From Deltaproteobacteria bacterium (GTDB lineage: Bacteria; Desulfobacterota; GWC2-55-46; UBA9637), in the NCBI GenBank assembly GCA_016219285.1, contig JACRNJ010000029.1, positions 1-49,465 of the forward strand: 49,465 nt of DNA. Reading direction: 5' to 3'. Position 1 is the first letter of the stretch, and each line of letters starts with the position of its first letter. A program made the position numbers and the translations under genes. The notes under the pieces are model-generated. The model did not search any database and was not told where the DNA came from. It saw only the letters and a list, made by a program, of their open reading frames with translations. Of the stretch, positions 16,712 to 24,527 are shown in pieces.

Positions 16712-16811
16712 AAATTTCTAAATCCTAATATCTAATTTCTAATTAAGGAAAATGTTAGAGATTGGGTAATTTGACATTTCATTGGAAATTCGGATTTAGA
16801 AATTAGGATTT
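16712..16811. repeat. R4 element (AAATCCTAAT arms), overlaps the 3' end of hdrC
   Basis: Starts AATTTCTAAATCCTAATATCTAATTTCTAAT and ends GGATTTAGAAATTAGGATT, forming inverted arms around ~45 bases. The last codons and stop of the HdrC-like gene (AAT CCT AAT TTC TAA) are part of the right arm. Other copies: 39429-39587, 43931-44045, 45716-45862. Confidence 0.7.
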
Positions 16812-17239
16812 GTTTTTGCCTCCCGGTAAATCTTCACCATCTTCTTAAAATCTTCTGCGCCGCTTTTTGCAGCCTCGGGCAGGTTTAACTTTTTTCTCGC
16901 AGGTGCAACAGGTTCACCAAGTTTGCCTGTTTTTATAAACATATCCCAGCCTCGTTTTACCTGAGGCGGTGTCATGCCTTTTTTTGCCGCCAGGGTCCTC
17001 ATGGCAGCCATAGTATTTTCAAAACCATAGTGCTGAAAGCATATCTCTAGGCAGTGGTGACATTCAAGGCACTGCCAGATGGATTTGTGGCTCAGCCATT
17101 TTTCATGCTGACCCGCCAATACATCTTTTATAACAGCCCGCGGGTCATAGCCTTCCAGATTCAGGCAGGACGGGCATATGTGATAACATGCCCCGCACTT
17201 TGAGCATTGCTCTAATAATTTAAAGTTGAGCGATTCCAA
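16796..17239 (-). CDS. HdrC-like iron-sulfur protein
   Basis: A 147-residue soluble protein with two 4Fe-4S motifs, C12-C15-C18-C22 (CSKCGACYHIC) and C57-C60-C63-C67 (CLECHHCLEIC), in the spacing of heterodisulfide reductase subunit C. It starts at TTG 17237-17239 behind GGAGG with a six-base spacer, and the start overlaps the end of the HdrB-like gene, so the two are coupled. It probably passes electrons between ferredoxin and the HdrB-like subunit. Its C-terminal residues NPNF and stop lie in the R4 repeat, so the original C-terminus may have been replaced. Confidence 0.87.
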   Translation of the reverse strand: MESLNFKLLEQCSKCGACYHICPSCLNLEGYDPRAVIKDVLAGQHEKWLSHKSIWQCLECHHCLEICFQHYGFENTMAAMRTLAAKKGMTPPQVKRGWDMFIKTGKLGEPVAPARKKLNLPEAAKSGAEDFKKMVKIYREAKTNPNF

Positions 17240-18173
17240 AGCCTGCCTCCAGTTGTCTATTTAACTCGGTTGTTTTAGATAGGTCGCCGTTAAGCCTTTG
17301 CCATTTTTCAAGAAACGCTGTTGCCTCTATCCTGTGGGAGTCAAGTCCTAAATCCTCCGGTTTATATCCCATTGCGAGGCCTAAAAGTTCCGTAAAATAT
17401 ATTATGGGGATGCCGAACTTTTCCCCTTCTTTTTCCATCAGAAACTGGTTATTGTCAAACTGCAAATAACATGATGGGCAACAGAGCGCCATTGCATCAA
17501 CCTTGAGCGCCCTTAACTCCTTTAGTTTGAGCCTTGCAAAGTGCAGGGCGTTTTCATGCTGGTCAATCCTGTCAAGGCCTTGACCACAACATAGAAGCTT
17601 TGTCATATATTGAACGCTTTCAGCGCCCATTGCCCTTATGAGGTTGTCAAACTTTTTTGGGTCAAGCGGGTCGTCATTTTTTAAGGCATGGCTTGGTCTA
17701 ATCATGTGACAGCCATAATGTATCGCAATCCTCATGCCGTTGAATGGCTTTATAATCTTATTCTTGACGGCGGGGATACCAACCTCATCATGAAAAAACG
17801 GCACAAGGTGACGAAGTTTATTGTTACCCTTAAACTCAAGCCCGACCTCATTGAGAATAGAGTTTACCTTGTTTTTTTCTTTATGATTTGAGTGAAGTTC
17901 TGAATTTACCGTTGCAAGATTTGAGGCGCAGCCTGTGCATGGGCTTACAAGGTCAACACCTGCCTTGTCAAGAAGCGCGATATTCCTTGCGGCTGTCAGA
18001 ATCCACAAACCATGGTCAATATTATTTACCAGCGATTTTTCAGGGCAGCAGGTAAAGCCGTCAATGTCCCGATAGGGGAGATTAAACCCTTCCAGAACCA
18101 TTCTGGTTGATTTTTCAAGGAATGGGAAACGGGTTTGAATGGTGCAGCCCCAAAATATTGCAAAATCCTTCAT
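17220..18173 (-). CDS. HdrB-like CCG-domain protein
   Basis: A 317-residue protein with two complete CCG motifs. The first is C10-x31-C42-C43-x35-C79-x2-C82. The second runs from YGCHMIRPSHA through LLCCGQGLD to CCPSC. In HdrB these cysteines bind two unusual 4Fe-4S clusters that reduce a disulfide. ATG 18171-18173 has GAGG six bases upstream; TTG 18185 is a weaker alternative. It lies between ferredoxin and HdrC in an operon with split glutamate synthase. There is no HdrA flavin subunit in the window, so a classical heterodisulfide reductase or bifurcating complex is not shown. The substrate is unknown. Confidence 0.9.
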   Translation of the reverse strand: MKDFAIFWGCTIQTRFPFLEKSTRMVLEGFNLPYRDIDGFTCCPEKSLVNNIDHGLWILTAARNIALLDKAGVDLVSPCTGCASNLATVNSELHSNHKEKNKVNSILNEVGLEFKGNNKLRHLVPFFHDEVGIPAVKNKIIKPFNGMRIAIHYGCHMIRPSHALKNDDPLDPKKFDNLIRAMGAESVQYMTKLLCCGQGLDRIDQHENALHFARLKLKELRALKVDAMALCCPSCYLQFDNNQFLMEKEGEKFGIPIIYFTELLGLAMGYKPEDLGLDSHRIEATAFLEKWQRLNGDLSKTTELNRQLEAGFGIAQL

Positions 18174-18267
18174 GTATAACCTCAATAAAAATGGTTAGAG
18201 GATTGAGGTTTGAGGTATGAGGTAAAACATCCAAGCTCTTTCCTCCAACCTCTAACCTTTAACAATT

Positions 18268-18492
<225 letters not shown>

Positions 18493-18561
18493 TTAGGAAA
18501 TAGCTAAGTGAGGTTGTAAAACCACATCTTTTACTATACATCCTACACCCATATATCTTTT

Positions 18562-18574
18562 GTATACAGTATAC
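18562..18574. promoter_or_regulatory. GTATAC-A-GTATAC palindromic operator candidate
   Basis: Two GTATAC hexamers separated by one base, in a T/A-rich context, ~110 bases upstream of the ferredoxin start. On the minus strand a TGTATAGT -10-like sequence follows about 35 bases downstream, so a protein bound here would sit near the -35 region of the ferredoxin-GOGAT operon. The form resembles GntR-family operators, but the regulator is not in the window. Confidence 0.35.
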
Positions 18575-18700
18575 GGAAATATCTTAACTCACTTTTTTAC
18601 AAAACTCAAGAAAAAAATTTAGTTGTTTTGAGAGATATTATTTGCAACGTGCCTATATAACTGTCACACCTTGCCGTATGTAGCCTATAAAACTAATCTT

Positions 18701-20131
18701 TTAGCAGGCTTGCGAATCTAAGACCAATAATTTAATATCTGTCATTGCTTCAATGGCATACCGCACGCCTTCCCTGCCAAGGCCGCTCATTTTGATGCCG
18801 CCGTATGGCATGTGGTCCATGCGGTAGGTTGGCATGTCGTTTGCTACAACACCGCCTACAAGAAGCTCGTTGTATGCATAAAAGATATTCTTTATATCTT
18901 TTGTAAATATGCCTGCCTGAAGGCCGTAGATGGAATTATTTACCATTGAAACAGCGTCTTCAAATTCATCGTATTTTTCAACAGCAACAAGCGGCGCAAA
19001 CACCTCTTGTCCGCATATCCGCATAGCAGGTTTTGTGTTCGTAAGGGCAGTTGGTTCAAAACAGTTTCCGTTTCTTTTGCCGCCGATCAAAATTTTTGCT
19101 CCACCCCGGATAGCTTCTCGTATCCATTTCTCGGCTCGTTGACTTGCGCCTTGTTCAATCATAGGCCCTATGTTGGTTGATTCATGCATTGGGTTCCCCA
19201 TCGTGAGGTTTTTTATATTGGCAAGAAATTTTTTTAGAAACTGGTCATAAATATCTTTTTGTACAAATATTCTCTGGACAGATATGCATATCTGTCCAGC
19301 AAAAGAAAAAGCGCCGATTGTACATCGTTTTGCTGCAAAATCAATGTCAGCATCAGAATGGATTATTACACCTGCATTGCCTCCAAGTTCAAGTGTTATT
19401 TTTTTCATACCTGCCTTTGCCTTAAGCTTTAAGCCAACAGCAGCGCTTCCTGTGAACGAAAGCTTTTTTATCCTTTTATCAATGACTAATTTTTCCGCCA
19501 GATGGTTTGAACATGGAATAATGTTTAATCCGCCAGCAGGATATCCAGCCTCACTAACAATCTCTCCGAGAAGTATGGCTGTGACTGGTGTCTTTGGCGC
19601 TGGTTTTAATATGATTGTATTGCCAGAAGCAATGGCAGGCGCAACTTTATGCGCTGCAAGATTTAATGGAAAATTAAATGGGGTTATTCCGAGCACGGGG
19701 CCTATGGGGAAACGTCTTACAATGCCAAATTTGTTTTCAGAGCCTGGCAGAAGGTCAAGCGGGATAACATTACCTTCGACCCTTTTAGTTTCTTCTGATG
19801 CTATCTGAAATGTATTTATTGCCCGTGAAACTTCTGTCCTTGAATCTGTTATAGGCTTTCCTGCCTCAAGTGTAATTGTCCTTGCGATTTCCTCCAGCCG
19901 CTGCTTCAGCCCATGCACAATATTTTGTAGAATCTCTGCCCGCTTATATGTCGGGAGTTTTCTGGTAATATCAAATGTCTTTTTAGAGGAAAGAACAGCA
20001 TCCTCTATATCCTTTTCCTCTGCAAAATATACCATGGCAACAGTTTCACCGTTGAATGGATTTTTAATATCCTCTTTTCTTGAGGATTTTCGCCATCCAC
20101 CGTTTATAAGAAATCTGTATTCCTTTGTCAT
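18701..20131 (-). CDS. NAD(P)-dependent aldehyde dehydrogenase
   Basis: A 476-residue cytoplasmic ALDH with oxyanion N153 (PFNFP), cofactor lysine K176 (LKPAPKTP), general base E248 (LELGGNAG) and nucleophile C282 (FAGQICISVQR). The C-terminal block DMPTYRMDHMPYGGIKMSGLGREGVRYAIE is closest to the lactaldehyde / non-phosphorylating glyceraldehyde-3-phosphate / phosphonoacetaldehyde group (it is quoted here only as PYGGIKMSGLGREGV for identity). Exact substrate cannot be fixed. If it oxidises glycolaldehyde it could feed GlcDF, but that is speculation. It is transcribed alone, upstream of the ferredoxin operon and separated from it by 247 bases. Confidence 0.9.
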   Translation of the reverse strand: MTKEYRFLINGGWRKSSRKEDIKNPFNGETVAMVYFAEEKDIEDAVLSSKKTFDITRKLPTYKRAEILQNIVHGLKQRLEEIARTITLEAGKPITDSRTEVSRAINTFQIASEETKRVEGNVIPLDLLPGSENKFGIVRRFPIGPVLGITPFNFPLNLAAHKVAPAIASGNTIILKPAPKTPVTAILLGEIVSEAGYPAGGLNIIPCSNHLAEKLVIDKRIKKLSFTGSAAVGLKLKAKAGMKKITLELGGNAGVIIHSDADIDFAAKRCTIGAFSFAGQICISVQRIFVQKDIYDQFLKKFLANIKNLTMGNPMHESTNIGPMIEQGASQRAEKWIREAIRGGAKILIGGKRNGNCFEPTALTNTKPAMRICGQEVFAPLVAVEKYDEFEDAVSMVNNSIYGLQAGIFTKDIKNIFYAYNELLVGGVVANDMPTYRMDHMPYGGIKMSGLGREGVRYAIEAMTDIKLLVLDSQAC

Positions 20132-20160
20132 GTTTTTATATGGCTACACGTATTTTAAAC

Positions 20161-20189
20161 AATTTAACAGAAATGTCATTATGAGTGAA
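20161..20189 (-). promoter_or_regulatory. Promoter candidate for the ALDH gene
   Basis: On the minus strand, TTCACT (20184-20189), 17 bases, then TAAATT (20161-20166) preceded by TG one base upstream. The expected start would give a leader of about 24 bases. Both hexamers are only 4/6 matches. Confidence 0.3.
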
Positions 20190-20350
20190 GAGGGAAATCT
20201 TGGTTTTGAGGTTCTGATTCTTATAGCTTTGAAATGACTGTAATACTGTCATATGTGTATTCTGTTTTTGTAATAGGTGTAATTGTCTTAATGTTTAATT
20301 ATTTCAGAAAAACAATTTTTAGTCAACCATGTGTATTTTTGGGTCATTTT

Positions 20351-20359
20351 TGCTAAAAT
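20351..20359 (+). promoter_or_regulatory. Extended -10 candidate for the methyltransferase gene
   Basis: TG-C-TAAAAT is a good extended -10 sequence. No clear -35 is present. The predicted leader is about 70 bases. Confidence 0.35.
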
Positions 20360-20435
20360 ACAAGTCTGCTTGCCTTAAAACAAGACAAATAATTTATCAA
20401 TGCTCAAATTTTTGTTGAAATAATTTTATGGAGGT

Positions 20436-21206
20436 ATGATATTTACTATTATGCAAGAAAATCAAAAAGGTTTCTGGAATACCCTGAAGGCTAACTGGTA
20501 TTATAAAGGACTTAAATATAACAAGCTTCCAAAGATAGCCCTTGATATTATCTTGCCAAAAACCAAAGACTGTAAAACGTTCCTTGATGTGGGTTGCGGC
20601 TGTGGGGCACTGGCAATACCCCTGGCAAAGGCAGGCAAGAAAGTTACAGCCATTGATCCTTCAAAGGGCATGATAGATTTATTAAATAAAGAGATAAGAA
20701 AGAAGATGTTAGGAAATATAGAAACAATTAATGCCGCATGGGAAGGGGTAAAATTAAAGCCGCACGATGTTATCATCTGCGCTAATGTGCCTGAGCTTTT
20801 GAAAGATTCTGCACATTTTTTAAGACAGGCAAACATCCTTGCCAGAAAAGCAGTGTTTCTGGTAGAAGGCGCTGACCCCAATGCCGACAAGTTCTATTAC
20901 AAAGAACTCTATCCTGTTTTATTCAACAAACCCTTTTTGGCAAGGATTGATTATTTAAAGACCTATGCAGACCTCCATAGCCTTGGTATATTTGCAAATG
21001 TGGAAATTATAGAATATAACTTTGATCAACCTTTTGATGATATGAGAGAGGCCGTGGGATTCTGGAAAGAGTATATGGGTATTGTTACAGAAGAGCATGA
21101 TGAAAAACTGAGGGCTTTTTTGGAAGGCAAGCTTGAAAAATGCAAAGACAGCCTGGTTGCTAGATTTTATAAGAAGTCGGCAATAATGTGGTGGGGAAAA
21201 ATGTAA
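20436..21206 (+). CDS. Class I SAM-dependent methyltransferase
   Basis: A 256-residue protein with the Rossmann motif I FLDVGCGCGALAIPLAKAGK followed by the acidic VTAIDPSKGM. The rest shows a typical alternating fold with an aromatic-rich insert. Substrate is unknown and the family is too broad to guess. GGAGG at 20430-20434 is only one base from the first ATG (20436) and 16 from the second (20451), so the start is uncertain by a few residues. It is monocistronic, and convergent with the PhoH gene. Confidence 0.82.
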   Translation: MIFTIMQENQKGFWNTLKANWYYKGLKYNKLPKIALDIILPKTKDCKTFLDVGCGCGALAIPLAKAGKKVTAIDPSKGMIDLLNKEIRKKMLGNIETINAAWEGVKLKPHDVIICANVPELLKDSAHFLRQANILARKAVFLVEGADPNADKFYYKELYPVLFNKPFLARIDYLKTYADLHSLGIFANVEIIEYNFDQPFDDMREAVGFWKEYMGIVTEEHDEKLRAFLEGKLEKCKDSLVARFYKKSAIMWWGKM

Positions 21207-21321
21207 TTACGCGGATTGGAAAAGCCGATTATACAGATATTGAAGACAGCTTTGACCATTCGGTATTTACCAAGAACCGTGAGCGGCTTATGGAGGGATG
21301 GAAAAAGGGACGCTTAGCCGG
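21207..21321 (+). pseudogene. Possible transposase fragment
   Basis: The frame starting at 21188 reads through SFDHSVFTKNRERLMEG, which resembles the conserved segment (VFxKNRERLLE) near the N-terminus of IS1182/IS5-like transposases. Nothing else of a transposase is visible, and the frame then runs into the end of the PhoH gene on the other strand. Treat as a decayed fragment at best. Confidence 0.3.
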
Positions 21322-22635
21322 TCAAAGCAGATTTGCCGCAGTCTCTGCCAACTCTGAACGTTCACCCTTTAAAAGTGTAGTATGCCCCGCAATTGTTTCA
21401 TTCTTGAGCCGCTCCGCCACATAGGATAAGCCGTTGCTGGATGAGTCTATGTAGGGATTGTCAATCTGATAAGGGTCTCCGGTCAGGACAATCTTGGTAT
21501 TATCACCTGCCCTGGTGATGATTGTTTTTATTTCGTGAGGCGTAAGGTTCTGCGCCTCATCAACAATCATATACTGATTTGGAATGCTCCTGCCTCTGAT
21601 GTAAGTCAACGGCTCAATCTGCAAAATTCCTTGCGTCATAAGTTCTCTGTAGCCGTGTTGTTTGCCCTTATGCTTTCTTTCAACGCCAAAAATCAGCTCC
21701 AGATTATCAAAAATTGGCTGCATCCACGGGGTAAGTTTTTCCTCTATCTCTCCCGGCAGATACCCTATGTCTTTTCCCAGCGGAAATATGGGACGTGAAA
21801 CAAGCAGCCTGATAAAGACCTCTTCATCAGCAGTCTTTTTTAAACCTGCGGCAATGGCAAGCAGGGTTTTTCCGGTGCCGGCTTTACCTGCCAGAGAAAC
21901 AAGTTTGACAGAGTCGTCAAGAAGAAGACTCATGGCAAATCTCTGCTCTACATTTTTAGGATGAATCCCCCATACTCCGTCCTTTGGAATATTAAGCGGC
22001 ACAAGAAGCCCCTTGTCCTTGTCAAATCTGGCCAATGCAGTATGTTTCGGGTTTCCTTCTTCAACGAGGATGACCCCTTCATTCGGATGCAAATCATTTG
22101 CAGGCGGTTTCAAGCTTGCATCGGCATAATAGCTGTCTATAATATCCTTTGAAACATGGAATGTCCTGAAGCCTTGATATAGTTCGCTTATTTCCACCTT
22201 ATCCGATTCATAATCTTTGGCAGCCAACCCCAGCGAATCTGCCTTTATCCTCAGGTTTGTGTCTTTTGTTACGAGGCAGACAGGCTTATCTCCATTTTCT
22301 TTAAGTTCCATTGCAACAGAGAGGATTTGATTGTCAGCCTTATTAAATATCAATTCTGACGGAAGGAGATTACTTTTGCTTGACGGAATGAAGACCCTGA
22401 GAGTCCCTCCGCTTTCAAGGTTTATCCCTTTATAGAGCGGCCCATGAGATCTCAGTTTGTCAAGCAGTCTGGAAACCTGCCTTGCATTGCGGCCTATCTC
22501 GTTCAGGTCTTTTTTAAACCTGTCAAGCTCCTCAATGGCAACCATTGGAAGGACAATGTCATTATCCCCGAAGGCAAAAAGAGAATTGACATCATGTAGA
22601 AGGACATTGGTATCAAGAACAAAGTATTTTTTCAT
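21322..22635 (-). CDS. PIN-domain / PhoH-like ATPase
   Basis: A 437-residue fusion. The N-terminal PIN nuclease domain begins KYFVLDTNVLLHD, with acidic metal ligands (D8, E35/E36) and VTKDTNLRIKA. The C-terminal PhoH ATPase has Walker A SLAGKAGTGKTLL (residues ~248-259), YIRGRSIPNQYMIVDEAQNL as Walker B and VLTGDPYQIDNPY. This YlaK-type arrangement is thought to act on RNA, as a helicase-nuclease toxin-like or RNA-quality protein. The order is intact and the length normal. It is monocistronic; the 277-base upstream gap is filled by R1 and R2 repeats. Confidence 0.92.
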   Translation of the reverse strand: MKKYFVLDTNVLLHDVNSLFAFGDNDIVLPMVAIEELDRFKKDLNEIGRNARQVSRLLDKLRSHGPLYKGINLESGGTLRVFIPSSKSNLLPSELIFNKADNQILSVAMELKENGDKPVCLVTKDTNLRIKADSLGLAAKDYESDKVEISELYQGFRTFHVSKDIIDSYYADASLKPPANDLHPNEGVILVEEGNPKHTALARFDKDKGLLVPLNIPKDGVWGIHPKNVEQRFAMSLLLDDSVKLVSLAGKAGTGKTLLAIAAGLKKTADEEVFIRLLVSRPIFPLGKDIGYLPGEIEEKLTPWMQPIFDNLELIFGVERKHKGKQHGYRELMTQGILQIEPLTYIRGRSIPNQYMIVDEAQNLTPHEIKTIITRAGDNTKIVLTGDPYQIDNPYIDSSSNGLSYVAERLKNETIAGHTTLLKGERSELAETAANLL

Positions 22636-22676
22636 AGTTATAGACTAAGTTACGCTCAAATATGTTCCAGATACAA

Positions 22677-22757
22677 GCCCTTGACAAATTATGTGTTTTG
22701 CCGAAGCAAAACACAAAACTCTTTTGCCTTTGGCAAAGGAGATAGTTTGTCAAGGGC
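22677..22757. repeat. R1 palindromic element, complete copy
   Basis: The ends GCCCTTGACAAATTAT and ATAGTTTGTCAAGGGC are inverted, 15 of 16 matching. Internal hairpins are GTTTTGCCGAAGCAAAAC and TTTGCCTTTGGCAAAG. Same family as 1-56 and 49380-49462. It carries no gene. Confidence 0.85.
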
Positions 22758-22764
22758 AAGGCGC

Positions 22765-22850
22765 TGTAGTTTGCCGATTTATCGGCCTGTGCGTCTATGC
22801 ACGCAGACAGGTCGGCGCTTTTAAAGACGCCCATGAATGGGCAAGCTACA
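22765..22850. repeat. R2 element (TGTAG...CTACA), copy 2
   Basis: TGTAGTTTGCCGATTTATCGGC at the left and GGGCAAGCTACA at the right, with an internal TGCGTCTATGCACGCA hairpin that differs from the other copies. It lies eight bases from an R1 element. At the window end R1 and R2 are neighbours again (49257-49462), in the opposite order. Confidence 0.7.
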
Positions 22851-22912
22851 GGTATGTGAGCAGCGCAGCGACGAAGACACCGCATGGGTCAGGCATTTTT
22901 CAGCGTAAGCTA

Positions 22913-24496
22913 TTAGTGCCTGAAATGCCTTATTCCCGTAAAAACCATCGCGATATTATGCCCATCCGCTGCCTTTATTACTTCTTCATCCTTTACAGAA
23001 CCGCCGGGCTGGATAATGGCTGTAATCCCTGCCTCTGCCACCTTGTCAACATTATCCCTGAACGGGAAAAATGCGTCTGACGCCATGACAGTCCCTTGGA
23101 CATCCAAACCCGCGTCCTTTGCCTTCATAATCCCGAGTCGTGTAGAGTCAATGCGCGACATCTGGCCTGCGCCGATACCGACGGTCTGGGTATTTTTTGC
23201 AAATATGATCGCATTGCTTTTTACATGTTTGCACACATTCCATGCAAAAAGAAGGTCTTCAAGCTGCGCATCTGTCGGCTCCAGTTTTGTTACGGTTTTT
23301 AAGTCTTGAGCGCACTCTATATCTGCTGTCTGGACAAGCAGACCGCCGTTGATTTTTTTTAAATCATAGTTGGTGGGCAAAACCCGCCCTACAGTATGCG
23401 CTTTGAATTCCGGTATTTCAAGCAGCCTCAGATTTTTCTTATCCTTTAATATCTCGAGCGCCTCCCCATCAAAACCCGGCGCTGCAATCGCTTCAAGAAA
23501 GAGGCGGCTCATCTCTTTTGCGGTCTTTGCGTCAAGCCTTCTATTGATAGCAATAATGCCGCCAAATACAGACACCTTGTCGCACGATAATGCCTTTTGA
23601 TAGGCATCCAAAAGGCCTTTCTTTGACATGGCAACGCCGCATGGATTGTTGTGCTTTACTATTACACAGCTTGGCTCATGGAATTCCTTTGCAAGTTCAA
23701 TGGCCGAATTTAAATCAAGTATGTTATTAAATGACAGTTCTTTGCCGTGCAGTTGTTTTGCATTGGAAATGCACGGCTCTTTCTTGTTCCGATTGCTCTC
23801 TCTGTAAAATGCTGCCTGCTGATGAGGGTTTTCTCCATACCGTAAATCCTGAGACTTTTCAACCTGAATGGCAAAGGTATCAGGAAAATCCTTTTTTACC
23901 GCATCGCCTTCTATTCTGCCGAGATAATTGGATATTGCCCCGTCATATCGCGCCGTGAGTTGAAACACTTTTTTGGCAAGATAAAATCTTGTTTCATAAG
24001 AGAGGCCGCCGTTATTTTTTTTAATCTCATCAAGGATATTTTGATAGTCAGCGGGGTCAACAACAACAGCCACATCTTTATGATTCTTTGCGGCAGCCCG
24101 TATCATGGTAGGTCCGCCTATGTCTATATTCTCAACAGCCTCTTCAAGTGAGCAGCCTTTTGCAATCGTATCTTCAAATGCATATAGATTTACAACCACC
24201 ATGTCTATCGACAGTATGCCGTGCTCCTGCATTTGTTTTGCATGTTCAGCCTTATCCCTTTGCCCAAGTATGCCGCCGTGAATCTTAGGATGCAGCGTCT
24301 TCAGCCTGCCGTCAAGCATTTCAGGAAAACCAGTATAATTCGAAATACCTATGACAGGTATGCCTGCATTTTTCAAAAGTTCTGCCGTTCCTCCTGTAGA
24401 TATAATTTCAACACCCATATTAGACAATTCTTTTGCAAAGGATTCGATTCCGCCTTTGTCTGTAACGCTGATAATTGCCCTTCTAATCTTTCTCAT
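22913..24496 (-). CDS. purH: PurH: AICAR transformylase / IMP cyclohydrolase
   Basis: Performs the last two steps of IMP synthesis in the cytoplasm. The N-terminal cyclohydrolase (MGS-like) domain shows RRAIISVTDKGGIESFAKEL and MLDGRLKTLHPKIHGGIL. The transformylase domain shows ELSFNNILDLNSA, CVIVKHNNPCGVA, KSNAIIFAKNTQTVGIGAGQ and the ending ASDAFFPFRDNVD...GGSVKDEEVI. I start at ATG 24496 (527 residues) with AAGGA upstream; a GTG at 24511 extends it by five. It is the last gene of the alr-mla-RACo-purH operon, 31 bases after the RACo-like stop. Confidence 0.96.
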   Translation of the reverse strand: MRKIRRAIISVTDKGGIESFAKELSNMGVEIISTGGTAELLKNAGIPVIGISNYTGFPEMLDGRLKTLHPKIHGGILGQRDKAEHAKQMQEHGILSIDMVVVNLYAFEDTIAKGCSLEEAVENIDIGGPTMIRAAAKNHKDVAVVVDPADYQNILDEIKKNNGGLSYETRFYLAKKVFQLTARYDGAISNYLGRIEGDAVKKDFPDTFAIQVEKSQDLRYGENPHQQAAFYRESNRNKKEPCISNAKQLHGKELSFNNILDLNSAIELAKEFHEPSCVIVKHNNPCGVAMSKKGLLDAYQKALSCDKVSVFGGIIAINRRLDAKTAKEMSRLFLEAIAAPGFDGEALEILKDKKNLRLLEIPEFKAHTVGRVLPTNYDLKKINGGLLVQTADIECAQDLKTVTKLEPTDAQLEDLLFAWNVCKHVKSNAIIFAKNTQTVGIGAGQMSRIDSTRLGIMKAKDAGLDVQGTVMASDAFFPFRDNVDKVAEAGITAIIQPGGSVKDEEVIKAADGHNIAMVFTGIRHFRH

Positions 24497-24527
24497 ACCT
24501 TTTCCTTTCACATTATTTTCTAACTGC

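Larger units (their letters stand above)
20132..20435. other. Divergent intergenic region ALDH / methyltransferase
   Basis: About 300 bases of AT-rich sequence holding promoter candidates for both neighbours and a small inverted pair, GACTGTAATACTGTC, near 20234-20248. I see no RNA gene and none of the R1-R4 repeats. Confidence 0.45.

Noticed and set aside
22691-23080. 129-codon plus-strand frame across the R1/R2 repeats
   Set aside because: It consists of repeat sequence followed by the antisense of purH.
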